From assembly GCA_025266875.1 (NCBI GenBank), contig JALLLT010000025.1, positions 310,001 through 374,000 of the forward strand: DNA of 64,000 bases, given 5' to 3'. The notes under the pieces were generated by a model, which did no database searches, was not told the DNA's origin, and saw only the letters and a list, made by a program, of their open reading frames with translations. Each line of letters begins with the position of its first letter. Position 1 is the first letter of the stretch. The position numbers were made by a program, and so were the translations under genes. Below are positions 36,466 to 47,916 of the stretch, piece after piece. This stretch comes from Fennellomyces sp. T-0311. Its lineage: Eukaryota > Mucoromycota > Mucoromycetes > Mucorales > Lichtheimiaceae.

Positions 36466-37430
36466 TTATATAATATCGTCAACCATGGATATTAGATTCT
36501 GCCGTAATTTCTCAGCATTTATATCCTTTTTTTCTGGTTCTTCCATTACAACATCAGTGTCCTCTGTCGGCTCCTCCTGTACATCCATCGCGTCTGAATT
36601 AGAGGACTTTTGATCAGGATCAAGCAGTGGTAGCGTGGTTTCCTCCCCAAAGGCCTGGAGCATCTGTAACGTTTCTTTGCTCTTACTAGCGACATGGGTC
36701 AGTGCCTTTTCCGTGTGCTTAGTGTGTAACCATGTACCTCCTCAGCTCGGCTGCCATTCGCTTCTTCTTTGCTATTTGGTTTTCCATCAGTAGACGCAAT
36801 GTTTCTCGTGCCTAGAAATGTCAGTTGACCTGGAGATCTGCTTCCTAGCGAATTCGTTACCTGATGCGGTCTGTATTCGTTGAGGATATGATGCATGTTG
36901 ATGAATATGGTGCTAATGTTTTCTATCCGTTCGCCATACTATCATCGGCCATATTAGTTACTGAGGTCCATCGAGGCGCACAACTCCATCCTGACCTGAT
37001 CTGGATCGTTTACAAGCACGTCAAGCAGATCAAGAAACTGTACAATGAGTGTGCGATTCAGCTTTTTGAGTTCCTGGATACGATCTTTTAAGATTGCTAC
37101 TGTCAGAAACAAGTGATCGCGTCTTTTTGCATAATCGTTACCGATTGGTCCAGATGGAAACAGTTGCTTGACACCTAATTCGCTTAATGGCTGCAGTTGT
37201 TCATGAACTTGCCATCGCTGGTCGAAAATAGTGTATGAATCGGTAGGAGGTGGTGGCGGTTCGAGGGATTTTAAAGTGAAATCGGGACCTGGTGGCTGGC
37301 TGATGAGTTCGTCTGGGAATTGACCCGTCTTTTTCGCTTGTTGTAATTTCTCAAGATTCTCTGTGGTGTATCGTTTGTATAGATATGGCGGGTCCGGCCA
37401 CGCGCTTCCTGTGGTTTGTTGTTCGCTCAT
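36466..37430 (-). CDS. MED7: Mediator complex subunit 7
   Basis: Four exons (37430-36996, 36938-36861, 36811-36738, 36685-36466) give about 268 residues. MED7 is an essential middle-module subunit of Mediator, which links activators to RNA polymerase II. The N-terminus has the conserved WPDPPYLYKRYT and FDQRWQV, followed by GVKQLFP. After a coiled-coil (ILKDRIQELKKLNRTLIVQF) comes the diagnostic block INMHHILNEYRPHQARETL. The acidic C-terminal tail contains DAMDVQEEPTEDTDVVMEEP. The ATG at 37430 was preferred over one 21 bp upstream because the family consensus starts near it. One donor is GTCAGG; the resulting junction restores the family pattern. Confidence 0.95.
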
Positions 37431-37626
37431 AAAAGAAAGTGTCGTATGCAACCAGCGAATTGGCCGTCAGTTGCCAACTTTTAGACCGCGACCAGATGGA
37501 TCATGGTCGACAATCAAATGTTGGCTTTGCAGTTTTGAGTATCCGGTTCTAGGAGCATCTGTATCATCATTCATTTAAAGCTGCTAGAAAGTTTATTATA
37601 TGAAAGTAAGCGGGTATGGTGTATTT

Positions 37627-38333
37627 TTATCTCTTGTTGTACTCGAACGGAATAGCGCAAAGTGGTTCTCCAACAGCCACAGAGTTCCGAACAGATTCTG
37701 CACCAAAGAAAAGTAGCGTCAATCTATCGGTATGGTCCTAGGATCCACATTCGCAAACACGTACCACATCTAAGGTCAAGCACCTTGTCGCCATCTTTTG
37801 TCTTAATCTGGTACCGAATCAGGTCATCCAGTCGTGGAAAATCAGGGTGGTGCTTTTTACGGATATGGGCGTAGATGTTCCCCCAGAAGCATGTGTACTC
37901 ACAGTCCTGATACGGGCAATAGGCCAGTAATTCTTTGGCGGGTTAGAACACAGTATGGCATTTCGATAGATCATCTACTAACCAGTATTAGCGACGCGTG
38001 CAACCTTAATTCGCTCGCCAACGTTTAATGTGTCAATGCAGCCTTTTTCTATAAGCATACACCTTTTGTAAGGTCATTTGACTGTAAAAGGGAACTTCTC
38101 TACAGTACCATCGAGTTTAATCATTTTGCCTGAAGGTGTTGTGAAATTGTACTGGATCGCTTTCAGCTTGGGGAACTTTTTGTCGTGCTGGCGCCGAATG
38201 TGACGATAGAGATGAGACTTGGAGCTTGTTGCCGATTTGCAGCCGTTGTAAGGACAAAAATAACGACGACGGTGGACTACATTGGATTAATCCATGCTGA
38301 GTGCAATCGTACATATGGCTTACGGTTTTCCAT
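37627..38333 (-). CDS. Two-finger C2H2 protein built from a duplicated exon pair
   Basis: Five exons (38333-38324, 38276-38109, 38048-37983, 37932-37765, 37697-37627) give 160 residues. Exons 2 and 4 are both 168 nt. Each encodes a C2H2 finger, C-X4-C-X12-H-X4-H (YFCPYNGCKSATSSKSHLYRH and YCPYQDCEYTCFWGNIYAHI), then an FP-L-IxY linker. Exons 3 and 5 encode related strands (DTLNVGERIKVARV; SVAVGEPLCAIPF). All introns are in the same phase (1). The protein is therefore two copies of one finger-plus-strand module. It probably binds nucleic acid; I know no named family. The first exon of 10 nt is inferred. Confidence 0.72.
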
Positions 38334-38534
38334 GATATTTATGGGGAGGTTGGCAGGGCGGTGCTTTAACAGTTGTTGCAATGATTCGTTGCATGGTTTC
38401 TGCACAAAGGCACAGTTGCTTAACTTTTTATATCATTGGCTGGGTCACTACCCCAGGAGCTTTAACCCCGTCCAACTTCATGTTGAAAAAGTTTTGACAT
38501 TTTTCTTTACCTTTATCTAAACTCTATCCTCATC
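38334..38534. other. Spacer
   Basis: This lies upstream of the two-finger gene. No coding signal or repeat is visible. Confidence 0.4.
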
Positions 38535-39276
38535 ATGGAAAGAACTAAAGGAAGTATTAATATGCCCAAAAATTACACAAAGACCAAGCAATCATTCACC
38601 GTTATACTACTGGACAATTACCATCAGCAGTGCCAGTTGCAGAAAGGAGAGAGTCAATCATTAGCAACATTGAAGCTACTCTTCCTTCCAACAGCGAAAA
38701 CTCCACCAGTAGACGCATATCCGATAAGATTAGTGGCGAGGTATACACCGAAATCGCAAATAAAAGTTCCATTTTTGACGCATAACGCCATAGCGAAATC
38801 GTACTTCCGCCGACGCTTCATCCGAGAATGACCATATCACCTTGGAAGTTCTTATGCGCGAGGTAGAAGGGGATTCACGATCGAACGCGGAAGAAACAAC
38901 AGCAGTTGATGATGATCCTATGTTTCGTGTTGACGAGCCAACTGGATCTGATGAAGATTTGGTCGAGGCAGAAAGTGCGGTTCTAAAAAAGTACTTTCCT
39001 GGCTTACAAGAACGGTTTAAAGATGACACCAGCAAATACGGAATGCCGAGCGAATATTGTCGTGGATCCTTCTGGGTTGAACCGCCTGCACCTTTTTTTG
39101 CCCTTCAAAACCAGGAAGACATAGATCCTACCCCACTCTACTATCCTCGAGTTTTCCTGTGGAATCCAAGGATATTGTTACACGAAGGGAAAAAGCTGCG
39201 TTGTCCTCTGGAATACAGAAATGGGATTAAAGGGATAAAACAAAAATCCCTACGCACGAAGAATTTTAGACACTGA
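38535..39276 (+). pseudogene. Truncated DUF6729-like mobile-element-type gene
   Basis: The coding-like sequence switches frame at least twice (near 38610 and 38820) before the best stretch, 38842-39276. That stretch runs through an acidic region, LEYPGL-like ERFKDDTSKYG, then MPSEYCRGSFWVEPPAPFFA. It ends with LYYPRVFLWNPRILL followed by KLRCP. This last block recalls a large fungal family annotated DUF6729, often multicopy and associated with mobile elements. Here it stops soon after the first Cys-Pro, so the expected zinc-binding and catalytic part is missing. I assign it from memory of the pattern. Truncation plus frameshifts argue for a pseudogene. Confidence 0.45.
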
Positions 39277-40101
39277 TAGGTATGTCTGAATTTATTTCTC
39301 TAATCTACACAGTGGGAAAACCGATCTTGTTGAATCTTACTGGATCTCGTTAAAACTGATCTTGTTGAATCTGGTTTTTTATTAACTGAATAACAAGGAC
39401 TAGATTGGACAAGTTTTCATATATATGTAATGTGTACTTTTCTAATATTATTATGATATCGTTTTGCATATCAAAAAGCATAATGCTGACTTTTATCAGA
39501 ATATATTCCAACATGATACTAAAAGACTAATAGCTTAAGAGTGCCAATGTCAAGTGAAGTGAGATTTACCTGCTGATCAGCATATAAAGACAGAATCTGC
39601 AGACTCAAGGCTATATACAAGACATCCTTACCATAATAGTCTCACTTAATGCGCGTGCAAAACCAACTTGTCCATGCCGACCATCTCTTCTGTGACCACG
39701 ACCATTGTTTCGCTTTCACGGACACCATTTTCATAATTTGCCTATGTTCTCTCCAGTAACGTTGTGCCGTTTGCTCTCAAACCGTACCCATTCCTGTTTC
39801 ATTACCCTCCATGTACGTATCATACACTACCTCCATAGCTGTCACATCAATTGTGATGTCTGAATTAACGTTTGTATCTTCATGGTTGTCATATTCAGAT
39901 CGATATGCCCCAGCGTTGTTGCCACCCTTGTCTTCTACATAAGCATATCAATGCTATTTGACCATGGTTAATTGTTTAAAAACCCATTGAAAATAATGCG
40001 ATACGAACCACACACTACGACAAGCGGTAAGGTGTTACATTAAGAGCTATTACCATGCTTACTAAGTATTGATGAAGAACGGACAGTTTATGAATTTGCA
40101 T
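39277..40101. other. Spacer between two decayed genes
   Basis: This is AT-rich sequence with no clear coding exon, lying between the truncated DUF6729-like fragment and the RuvC-type pseudogene. It may be eroded coding sequence of either. Confidence 0.4.
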
Positions 40102-42002
40102 GCCCTCGCCCGTCTTACCGCTAACCCAGCAACCCAGCAGTTGGTTTGGGAAGCAATATTCAATATAAACCACGTACAGCGTCACCGCTGGCGATTGGGA
40201 GATAACCGTAAGTTATAAGGCCCTTATATCCTTGTGTTCCAAAAACAGTTAATCTAAATTTTCCCTAGTCAATGACGTGGTTAATCTCAATGCGATACCA
40301 TTCGCGTTTAGCATACAGTCAGATGGCGTGAAGGCCCATTTGTTGTTTGAGAAGCCGATACTACTGCAGATTGGTAAGTGTGTTACATGGATATCGAACT
40401 TCCGCTAACATGGTTTTGCTCGTTTATTTAGAACCGGTAGTAACAACTCGCGCGGAATCCGCCGCTTACCGGAAAATCTCGACGTTACAGCCTGGACCAA
40501 AGGTGTGTATCATCTGGATAAAGGACCCCGTGGGTTGAACGAGGCACGAATTGAAAATTCTCGAATTATCAGGGCGGATCCAGGCAAGTTCAGTCTATCG
40601 CGATATGATACCGACTTGCAATTCATCACCTTGCAGCGGTTTCGAGTATGATCACTGCAACATCGACACAAGATGAAATGCCCTAGCCGGGTCTATGGCA
40701 ACAAGAAGTGGAAGTACGCACAAGAAGTTACCAGTAAGTAGCTCATTCAACTTACGTATTCTGGTTTTAATTAACTATACGTATCATAGTGCAAGAACCC
40801 AAGTTTTTTGGGAATACAGTATCAGAAAGAAGCAAATAACCTCACCAAGTACAATATACAAGATGGATACGATCAACTTGCAGGAAATTCACCCAACGTT
40901 TCTGCTACTGTCGATTTTGAGCAGCACATCCGAGTCATGTCGCGTGTTAGAAATCGGTAAGATAGATTGTGAAGTTTATTAGATTGTTCTCACATCGCAG
41001 CGGCAGTACATATGCGCTTTTCTAACATCGCGAAATTCGTGCTACTTTAGCCAGTGCACGACAGAGCGCCAACCACCATATCATGAATCAACTGCTCGGG
41101 TTGACACCTCCATTCCGTCCAGTATGTTGAATATTGCTGTGCAACGCCTCATCTTTGCTCACATCCTCTTATAGGGAACAAAGATGCATCACATTCATCT
41201 TTCTTCGAAAAGGATGCGGAAGCGATGGCATCACCACCGACGCCAAGCAGCGCGTGAATTGTCAGGTTGGGTTCGGAACGAAAATGACACGATCATTTTC
41301 TGGGGACGGTGAGATGCCCACTTTACCCTACTTTGCGCCAATTCCACATGTGGTAAGATGCTTATTTCAACTCAACAGTGTGCATTATATCAGTTTACTC
41401 ACCAAGTATTAGGGAATCATATTGTTCGTGGCTAAATTCGCATTGGTCATCCTCACTGGGGAGCTTCGAACTAGTCAAATCCATTCGGATTGTGACGCTC
41501 AGCTTGTACCCATACGGGGAACGTACATTAGGACGCCCCATCGGTAAAGCAGCGTAAGGTGCCAATTTCATATATACTGATAAGTTTTTTAAGGATGAAA
41601 CGAAAGCGTGCCCAGACCCGTATAAGACGCACGCGTGGTCAGAAGGTCAAGACATGTGTCAATATGGACGGCCAACGTCTACACAGACAATCTTTGTGTA
41701 CTCAAGGCCAACAGCAAAGTAGGCCATCATAAATATTGCACGACAACTTGTTCACAGGGGTAACCATAGGAACCGAGCTGTGGTCTTTGAAACGTTGTCT
41801 CAACCATGAGCACGATGTCGTGAGTGCTTACCTCTTATAGCTTTGATCTTTTTTTTTGATGTTTACCTTGCAGGTCATTGATCGGGATCGGAATGCGGCA
41901 AGAAACATGCGCCGAATCGGGTTGAACTACATGATAATGGACGGTGACCAGGATCATCGCCCTGTACCTTTGCGCCGTCCACAATTGATAGGCCATCAAT
42001 AA
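40102..42002 (+). pseudogene. Decayed Fanzor-like (TnpB-related) RuvC nuclease gene
   Basis: A series of spliced-looking exons runs along the plus strand. Exons 40102-40207, 40269-40373 and 40432 onward join in phase and include LNAIPFAFSIQSDGVKAHLL. A RuvC-I-like RADPGKFSLSRYDTDL follows (Asp codon 40577-40579). At the 3' end GTELWSLKRCLNHEHDVV splices to VIDRDRNAARNMRRIGL (41874-42002). This is the Cys-rich plus DRDxNAARN RuvC-III signature of TnpB and Fanzor proteins. Fanzors are RNA-guided nucleases of eukaryotic transposons. The gene appears broken. A stop follows KDPVG before RuvC-I. Frames shift around 40.65 kb and at an IIFWGDGE-like block near 41.3 kb. No transposon ends were located. 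Confidence 0.6.
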
Positions 42003-42608
42003 AAATGTGCCACAGCTATAGTTTTCGGGACCAGCGCGTGGTTGGGAAGTGGCGCCCCCGCCAGCCATGTTAGTCGGGCCCAAAGTCGAGGGCAACGGTT
42101 ATTTTTGTTTGAAAGGAACCACCTACAGCTGCTTTTTTTTTTGAATGCGGTTGCTGATATAGTTATGTTGATATACAATAACGTGGCATGCGTAAAGAAA
42201 GCACCGAGGCCAAGGTGATAATAAGGTTGCACTTTAAAAGACATAGTGAGTGGGGTGTTGCAAGCCATGTGCTCCATCAAACAACTTGACTGGTGTCATG
42301 GTGGAGCACACAACAGAAAACAGGCTCAATGCCAGTAGCAAAAGCATGTAAAAGGACTAATGAAAGCATCGCTATAAAGGTCTCCTTATTATCAACGCGC
42401 GGATAACATCATCAGTTTATCATACATGGAAGAAGTTGTCACGTTGCTGATAAGCATGAGTTGCTAGGGATGGAGATTGAGCAGGTACTGATAAGTCATC
42501 ATGCTTTAGCCCAGTATCCAGAATAGGAATCTCAGCCACCCGCTTTTGTACTGAGCCTGCATTTTATCCAAAAAATTTGGAAGCCGGTTCAGTATCCCTT
42601 TTGACACA
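42003..42608. other. Spacer
   Basis: No gene is visible. If the RuvC-type gene belonged to an element with a guide RNA, its 3' end would fall here. I see no distinctive structure. Confidence 0.4.
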
Positions 42609-43674
42609 ATGCTTCGCACAGTGTAAGTCGTCCATAGCACCGTTAATGACAAGCGACTCATGGCAACTGTAGAAAAGCTAAAAACGCACGTACAAAGCGA
42701 TTCCTGAAGAATCGCGAGGCAAAGGTCACCGAGAATCCCAAAACCGCCTTGATCATCAAAGGATCGACCACCAGTCAGATCGTGAACGATGCACTCAAAG
42801 ATCTTGTAAATACAACAAGCCGGGAAGTGTTCGATAATGTGTACTAACCCATATGTTTGATAGTATGCATTGAAGCGCGCGAACGGTGTATTTTTCGGCA
42901 AAAAGAACGAACTCAAGCCTTTCGAAGACGAACAGAAACTGGAATTCTTTTCACGCAAAAGCGATGCATCACTTATGGTGGTCGGCAGCCACTCGAAGAA
43001 GCGACCACACAATCTGACGTTTATCCGAATGTTCGATCACCAAGTGATGGATATGTATGAATTGGGCATCGAGAACTTGACCCCATTGAGTGAAATCAAG
43101 GGACCCAAGTGCTCGCTGGGTGTCAAGCCCCTCATGGTATTCAACGGCGACCGCTTTGACTCGGATGAGACCTGCAAGAGCTTGAAGAACTACTTTTTGG
43201 ACTTTTTCAATGGCGAATTGGTCGATGCCGTCAATCTGGCTGGTTTGGAATACGTCATGAGCTTTACTGCTACACCTGATAATCGCATCTTGGTGCGATC
43301 GTATATGATACAGATGAAGAAGAGTGGTTCCCGGACGCCCCGTGTTGAGCTCGAGGAAATGGGTCCCATGATGGATTTGGTCGTAAGACGAACAGAGTTG
43401 CCCAAGGCAGAGACTTGGAAGAGAGCCGTTCGGGTACCTAAGGAACTCAAGGTAAGGGGGAACCCATTGCTGAAAGGAGCGTGTATTGATGTGATATCTA
43501 TAGGTCAAGAAGGAGAAGAACAAGGAGCGAGATGATCTGGGTGATCAGTATGGCCGTGTCCACGTCGGCAAGCAGCAATTCGACAAGATTCAGACTCGCA
43601 AGATGAAGGGTCTGAAGCGACGACGAGACGATGATGAGGAGGAGGAAGGTGAGCCCATGGCTGAAGATGCATAG
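42609..43674 (+). CDS. RPF2: Ribosome production factor 2
   Basis: Four exons (42609-42622, 42673-42805, 42864-43451, 43504-43674), all in phase, encode 301 residues. RPF2 is a Brix-domain protein that, with RRS1, loads the 5S ribonucleoprotein onto pre-60S particles in the nucleolus. The N-terminus reads MLRTVKAKNARTKRFLKN. The Brix domain includes NPKTALIIKGSTTS and LKRANGVFFGKKNELKPFED. It also contains GSHSKKRPHNLTFIRMFDH and LEEMGPMMDLVVRR. The tail is basic-acidic (KMKGLKRRRDDDEEEE). The first exon is only 14 nt but fits the family's opening residues exactly and restores phase. Confidence 0.95.
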
Positions 43675-44604
43675 TCGATTCAAAATGTCTTTTTATTACT
43701 CTTTTCCCCCTCTATATATACATTCTTTTCTTTTGCATTCATCTACACACACTGCTTCGTTGTAATCATTCAAAATATGACACTTGCTTTACTAAAGTGG
43801 CAAATTGCTAATTTAGCGCTGTATCACAAACACTGCAGTCGCCTTGCGTTTGGATTTACGTACGATGTTGCGAGAACAACCTCAAACTTGGGATCAATAC
43901 AACCCCATGTTCAAATAGCCCAACTAGTTACTGACAACCATATGGAACATGTCGACTAACCGACTTATGCATGACCAAAGTTGCTTAATGCTATAGTTAC
44001 TCATAAGCCAGCAGTTGATAAGTTGTTTTAGGGTTTGACTGTGTTGCTGATGGCAAATGAGCACCAAAAGAAAGCTGCTCCTTACAGCGTCAGTACGTGT
44101 CAAATAACAAAATCATTACTCAGCCTTCTGCTTTGGCATCTTTGTTCCTTTTTATCTTGCTATATATATATATATATCACACTTCTTATTATATACTTTC
44201 ATGGTTCTTTTATGTTATAAAAATGGGTGCCATTCGCGACGAAATGGCATTTGTGCTCGCTTGCATTCGAGCCCTTCACTTTCTGACCCTGAGCATCTGA
44301 CCAGCCATAACCTTGATGAAATTACATCCTCTCTGCTTCAAATAGAGCCCTACTATGGGTTTCTTCAATTCCTTTATTTCCGGGTTTACCTGATTGTTAC
44401 AAAATGATACGGATCACCAGATGGACAGGTCTCTCGGCTTTTTGTCAACAAATCCCAAATTGGAAAGTGCTCCTTCCTCCCCCTATATCTTACTTTCTCA
44501 AACACAAGCACATTATCGCAACCAATTTGGCAAGTATTTATATTCTGGTATGGGAAGGTTTACAGATCATGAAAATTAAAGCTACTACATGGTAAGAAAA
44601 AAGA
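43675..44604. other. Mostly non-coding; possible small gene at 44.2-44.6 kb
   Basis: A (TA)n tract lies at about 44160-44178. After it, frames such as 44201-44407 (HLTSHNLDEITSSLLQIEP) and 44394-44579 (MDRSLGFLSTNPKLESAPSS) look protein-like. They could be two exons of a small plus-strand gene, but I could not find a convincing start, junction or family. Confidence 0.3.
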
Positions 44605-45038
44605 TTAATGAAAGATCAACGCGCTCATTAAAACGGCAACAATCAATCCGTTAGCGGAAAGTTTCGAAGCTCCTGAGCCATCTGGAGGAGCAGTTGTGGT
44701 GGCGCTTTGAGTTGTAGTCCCTGTTTGTGACGCAGATTGGGATCCTGACGCGGATGAAGCCGAAGTTGCCACTGCTGAACTCGCGGGAATCGTGCTTGTT
44801 GGCCAGTACTGTTCAATGCATCCAGTATAGCATTGAGTATTACCTTGGCAGTTTTGGATACACTCGTTGGCTGACGATACTAAAAAGAAAAAGCATTAGA
44901 ATTCTGAAAATATTAAACGATCAGAGTATACGTACCACAGCTTTGCAAGCAACTGGTATCATCCCCTCTACAGTTGCAAGCAGCCGTAGCCACAGAAGCC
45001 AACGAAACCAGCAGCGAGATCACAAAGAAGAACTTCAT
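44605..45038 (-). CDS. Small secreted 8-cysteine protein with GPI-type tail
   Basis: Two exons (45038-44936, 44879-44605) encode 125 residues. A clear signal peptide (MKFFFVISLLVSLASVATA) is followed by eight cysteines in about 40 residues. They include three C-X3-C pairs (CLQSC, CIQNC, CYTGC) after an initial CNC. A Ser/Thr/Ala-rich stalk follows. The C-terminus has small residues (DGSGASK) before a hydrophobic end (LIVAVLMSALIFH), the usual GPI-anchor signal. The product is probably a plasma-membrane or wall-bound surface protein. Eight cysteines recall CFEM-type proteins, but the spacing differs. A TATA box sits just upstream. No intact long single frame shows it, because the intron splits the cysteine block. 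Confidence 0.83.
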
Positions 45039-45090
45039 TTTTGTTAGCGAAAGAAACAATCAAAAGAAGTTCAAGCCCTGTTTCCCATTG

Positions 45091-45098
45091 TATTTATA
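45091..45098 (-). promoter_or_regulatory. TATA box of the 8-cysteine surface protein
   Basis: TATAAATA on the minus strand lies about 53 bp before the ATG at 45038. Confidence 0.5.
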
Positions 45099-47112
45099 TC
45101 TGTTTTTTTTCATCAGTTTCCTTTTTGAGACGCAAGTACGAACATGACGAATAGTAAGCCATCGCAAAGCAAAAACACAAAAAACGTGCGATGTTGCATG
45201 CGTCATGCGGCCCTACTGTCAATTGATAAAGGCCGCCATTGTCTATAAAGTAAAATGAAAAAAATTGCTATTGGCAACTTTTCTTTTATTGTTTGCTGAT
45301 AAAACGAAACTGCAAGTGTATATATCAATTATTAATGTTGGGAAATGTTGCAACCCGGGGATGTGATGTAAAAGTCCTGCTTTCCTTCAGCAGATGGGAC
45401 TAATTCGACTACAGGTGGTCATTGCTCCATCTACGTCATGCCGTGTTACATTCAACGTCAACCTAAGAATAGTACTATACGGAGTGTTTTGATCCGGATA
45501 GTTGTTTGATTTTGGCAAACAACCGATTTTGCTGTTCCGCTATTTTTTTTTATTCGATTTCGTGCAAGTCCCTTTTCAAAAAAAGGGGGGAGGGGCTACC
45601 ATTGTTCGAATGGTGAGAGAAACTTAAAGTTTAGCTTCATCATTGGTTTTTCTTTTGCGAGAGCCAAATTCCTTTGAGTACGGATATACTTGATCTGTTC
45701 GCGTCAGTGATCTGTATGAAATGGAAGCGCAAAAGGATGGTTACGAAACCTTCTATCAGAACGATCGATCGAATTGAAAAGAAACAAATAACCGCGTTTT
45801 TGGTGACACCAGAATCAGTAACTGAATACTTTTTTTTTCTATGCCATTGTATAACCTGATGAGGTCCTGATTTTTGAAGACGTCAAACCTTTTCACCAAT
45901 GCAGAGGCGCCGGGCGGAACAAAAAATTTATGATCTGGCGAAATATCCTGGTCGGTGGGATCAAAAGTGAAACCTAGTTTGGATGACAGCTTAACTGAAC
46001 GCCGCCAGTTACCAGTATCTTCCCACCCACAGGGAAAAAAGAAGCATGGTTGAGCTCCTGCACTTACACTGTTTATGCATCTTCCAGATATTTTTTTTAC
46101 AGTGATGACGGCAAGAGCGAAATTTTAATGATATGCAGATAGAGCCGAATCATCGGATCGTTAGACTTTTCAAGATGATCACTAACGTACTACCATAACT
46201 CTGCTTAATTTGGCCACATTAAATTACCATGCCACTGTGATCGATATTGCAATTAGTAACACGAGAGATCATCATCAGGAAGTAGCTTTCCTGAAAGACA
46301 AAAGACCCAAGAGGCTGTCGTTGGTTGCACGACAAACTCACTTTTTCTATATTTACCAAGAGAGTTAAGATATATTAAAATTTTGGAGCACTAGTACACT
46401 AATATTGTTTGATTGCATTCCGGTTCTTATATTGTAATTTCATTAACAAGTAGCTCGGTTTTCGTTTACCTTCGGAGCCCCAGTGTGACATAACACTGGC
46501 CACTACTTTTTCGATGCGTCCATGTTTTTGTTTGTCATGGGAGCCTGTTTTATTGCATGCATTTTTGCTGCGAGAGAGAAGTAGCCATTGTTCGCTTTCT
46601 ATGAAATGACTGTGTTCGACACATGGCAACTCCATGTAATGTGAGTCACCATGGCAACCGAAAATGGCAGCCTTGCAAACTGAGTTCATTCCCAGCCGAA
46701 GGACGCCCAGCCATCTGCCACTGCACCGAAAAGGATGTGGCTTGCGATATATGGCTGTGGAGTCAGAAACAGCGATGCGTGGCCTCTTCTTCGTTTCCAC
46801 ACAACTTGTACCCCAGAAAACGCACATAACATGTTCCTATAATCTCTACTCATCAGTTAGTCGTTTGTCATTTCGCTTCTCTTCCATTTCACGTTCTGCA
46901 TTTGCAATAATCAGCCACTGTTCCCAACTGTACATAACTCCTTTTTCTTCTTTTTATCCAGCACTTTTTTTATACACCAACCGCAAACGACGCAACGCAC
47001 TCGCACAACCAAACGCATACCTTTCTCTGCCCGTTTTTCCACCCCGCATTCTACCCTAACAAACCGCCCACACACACGCACACAAACAACGACCGACAAC
47101 CGAAGCAAACAT
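45099..47112. other. Intergenic region
   Basis: No supportable gene is present. A 142-codon minus frame (46399-46827) and overlapping plus frames lack motifs. The last 150 bp before 47113 are C/A-rich on the plus strand (ACACACGCACACAAAC), typical of a fungal leader. Confidence 0.45.
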
Positions 47113-47916
47113 ATGGCCCAGGCCTTGCATAACAAGCTACCAAAGACAATGGAACGGCCACGACAGCTCAAGAAGCCATTGACATTACTATCGCCGCTGG
47201 ACGAAGACGAAGACAGCAAGCAAAGAAGACGCTGGAGAAAAGGCGTATCATCGCCGCCGCTGCTGACACCCGAGAGCAACCGCGACGACGACCCGTTTGC
47301 AGGAATGACTTCTGGGGTCAACTACGAACAAGAGATAGAGCGACTGAAGGCGCTGGTCCCCAAAGTTGACTCAAAGAAACGCCGGCCAAGGTCGGCTGGG
47401 GGAGAGCGCAAAGCTAAGCCGGTGCTTGCTCGACGCACTTCGCCACCTACTCGCCCATCCACCGAAACAACCCCTTCTTCATCGCCGTACTATGACACTA
47501 GTTCGCGCGTCACAAGCCCCTCCCTGTCGACGCCGCGTTCACTTTCGCCTGCGCAATCCGACTATACGTCAATGACCATCCCTCCCGTGCCCGAGGAGGA
47601 TGAAGAAGAACCGCAGCAGTCGGTCATCACCGAGGAGGAAAAAACCAGGTTCTTGGAGTTCATGCGCAGCTGGACAGGCGGCTGGAAGGAGTGGGAACGA
47701 AACGATGATGACGGACATTGTAGCGGGATGGATTCAGTGCGGAGCGGCGGTTCGCTCTGGGCTGAACAACTGCCGTGGACAAAGTACAGTAATCGCCGCC
47801 GCTGCTCTTGGCAAGAGGTCCCCCGTCGTCCGCCATTGACCGTCACTTTGCCCGATCGCAAATTTGATATTTCAATGCGGTCTGAGCCCTGCACTCCTTT
47901 GCTTGCCCCGAGGTAA
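47113..47916 (+). CDS. Disordered orphan protein
   Basis: This single exon encodes 267 residues; a second Met 12 codons later is an alternative start. It is rich in Ser, Pro, Arg and acidic residues. Possible folded parts are YEQEIERLKALVPKV (short coiled coil) and EEEKTRFLEFMRSWTGGWKEWE (amphipathic helix with Trp). A late DRKFDISMRSEPCTPLLAPR follows. Many SP and TP dipeptides suggest proline-directed phosphorylation. I recognise no family. A long CA-rich leader and strong codon regularity support a real gene. It is probably a regulatory or cytoskeletal accessory protein, but nothing shows this directly. Confidence 0.58.
   Translation: MAQALHNKLPKTMERPRQLKKPLTLLSPLDEDEDSKQRRRWRKGVSSPPLLTPESNRDDDPFAGMTSGVNYEQEIERLKALVPKVDSKKRRPRSAGGERKAKPVLARRTSPPTRPSTETTPSSSPYYDTSSRVTSPSLSTPRSLSPAQSDYTSMTIPPVPEEDEEEPQQSVITEEEKTRFLEFMRSWTGGWKEWERNDDDGHCSGMDSVRSGGSLWAEQLPWTKYSNRRRCSWQEVPRRPPLTVTLPDRKFDISMRSEPCTPLLAPR

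Noticed and set aside
42506..43012. 168-codon minus frame and a 184-codon minus frame at 42969-43523
   Set aside because: Both lie antisense to the well-supported RPF2 exons.
46399..46827. 142-codon minus frame
   Set aside because: Composition is erratic, plus-strand frames overlap it equally well, and no family feature is seen.
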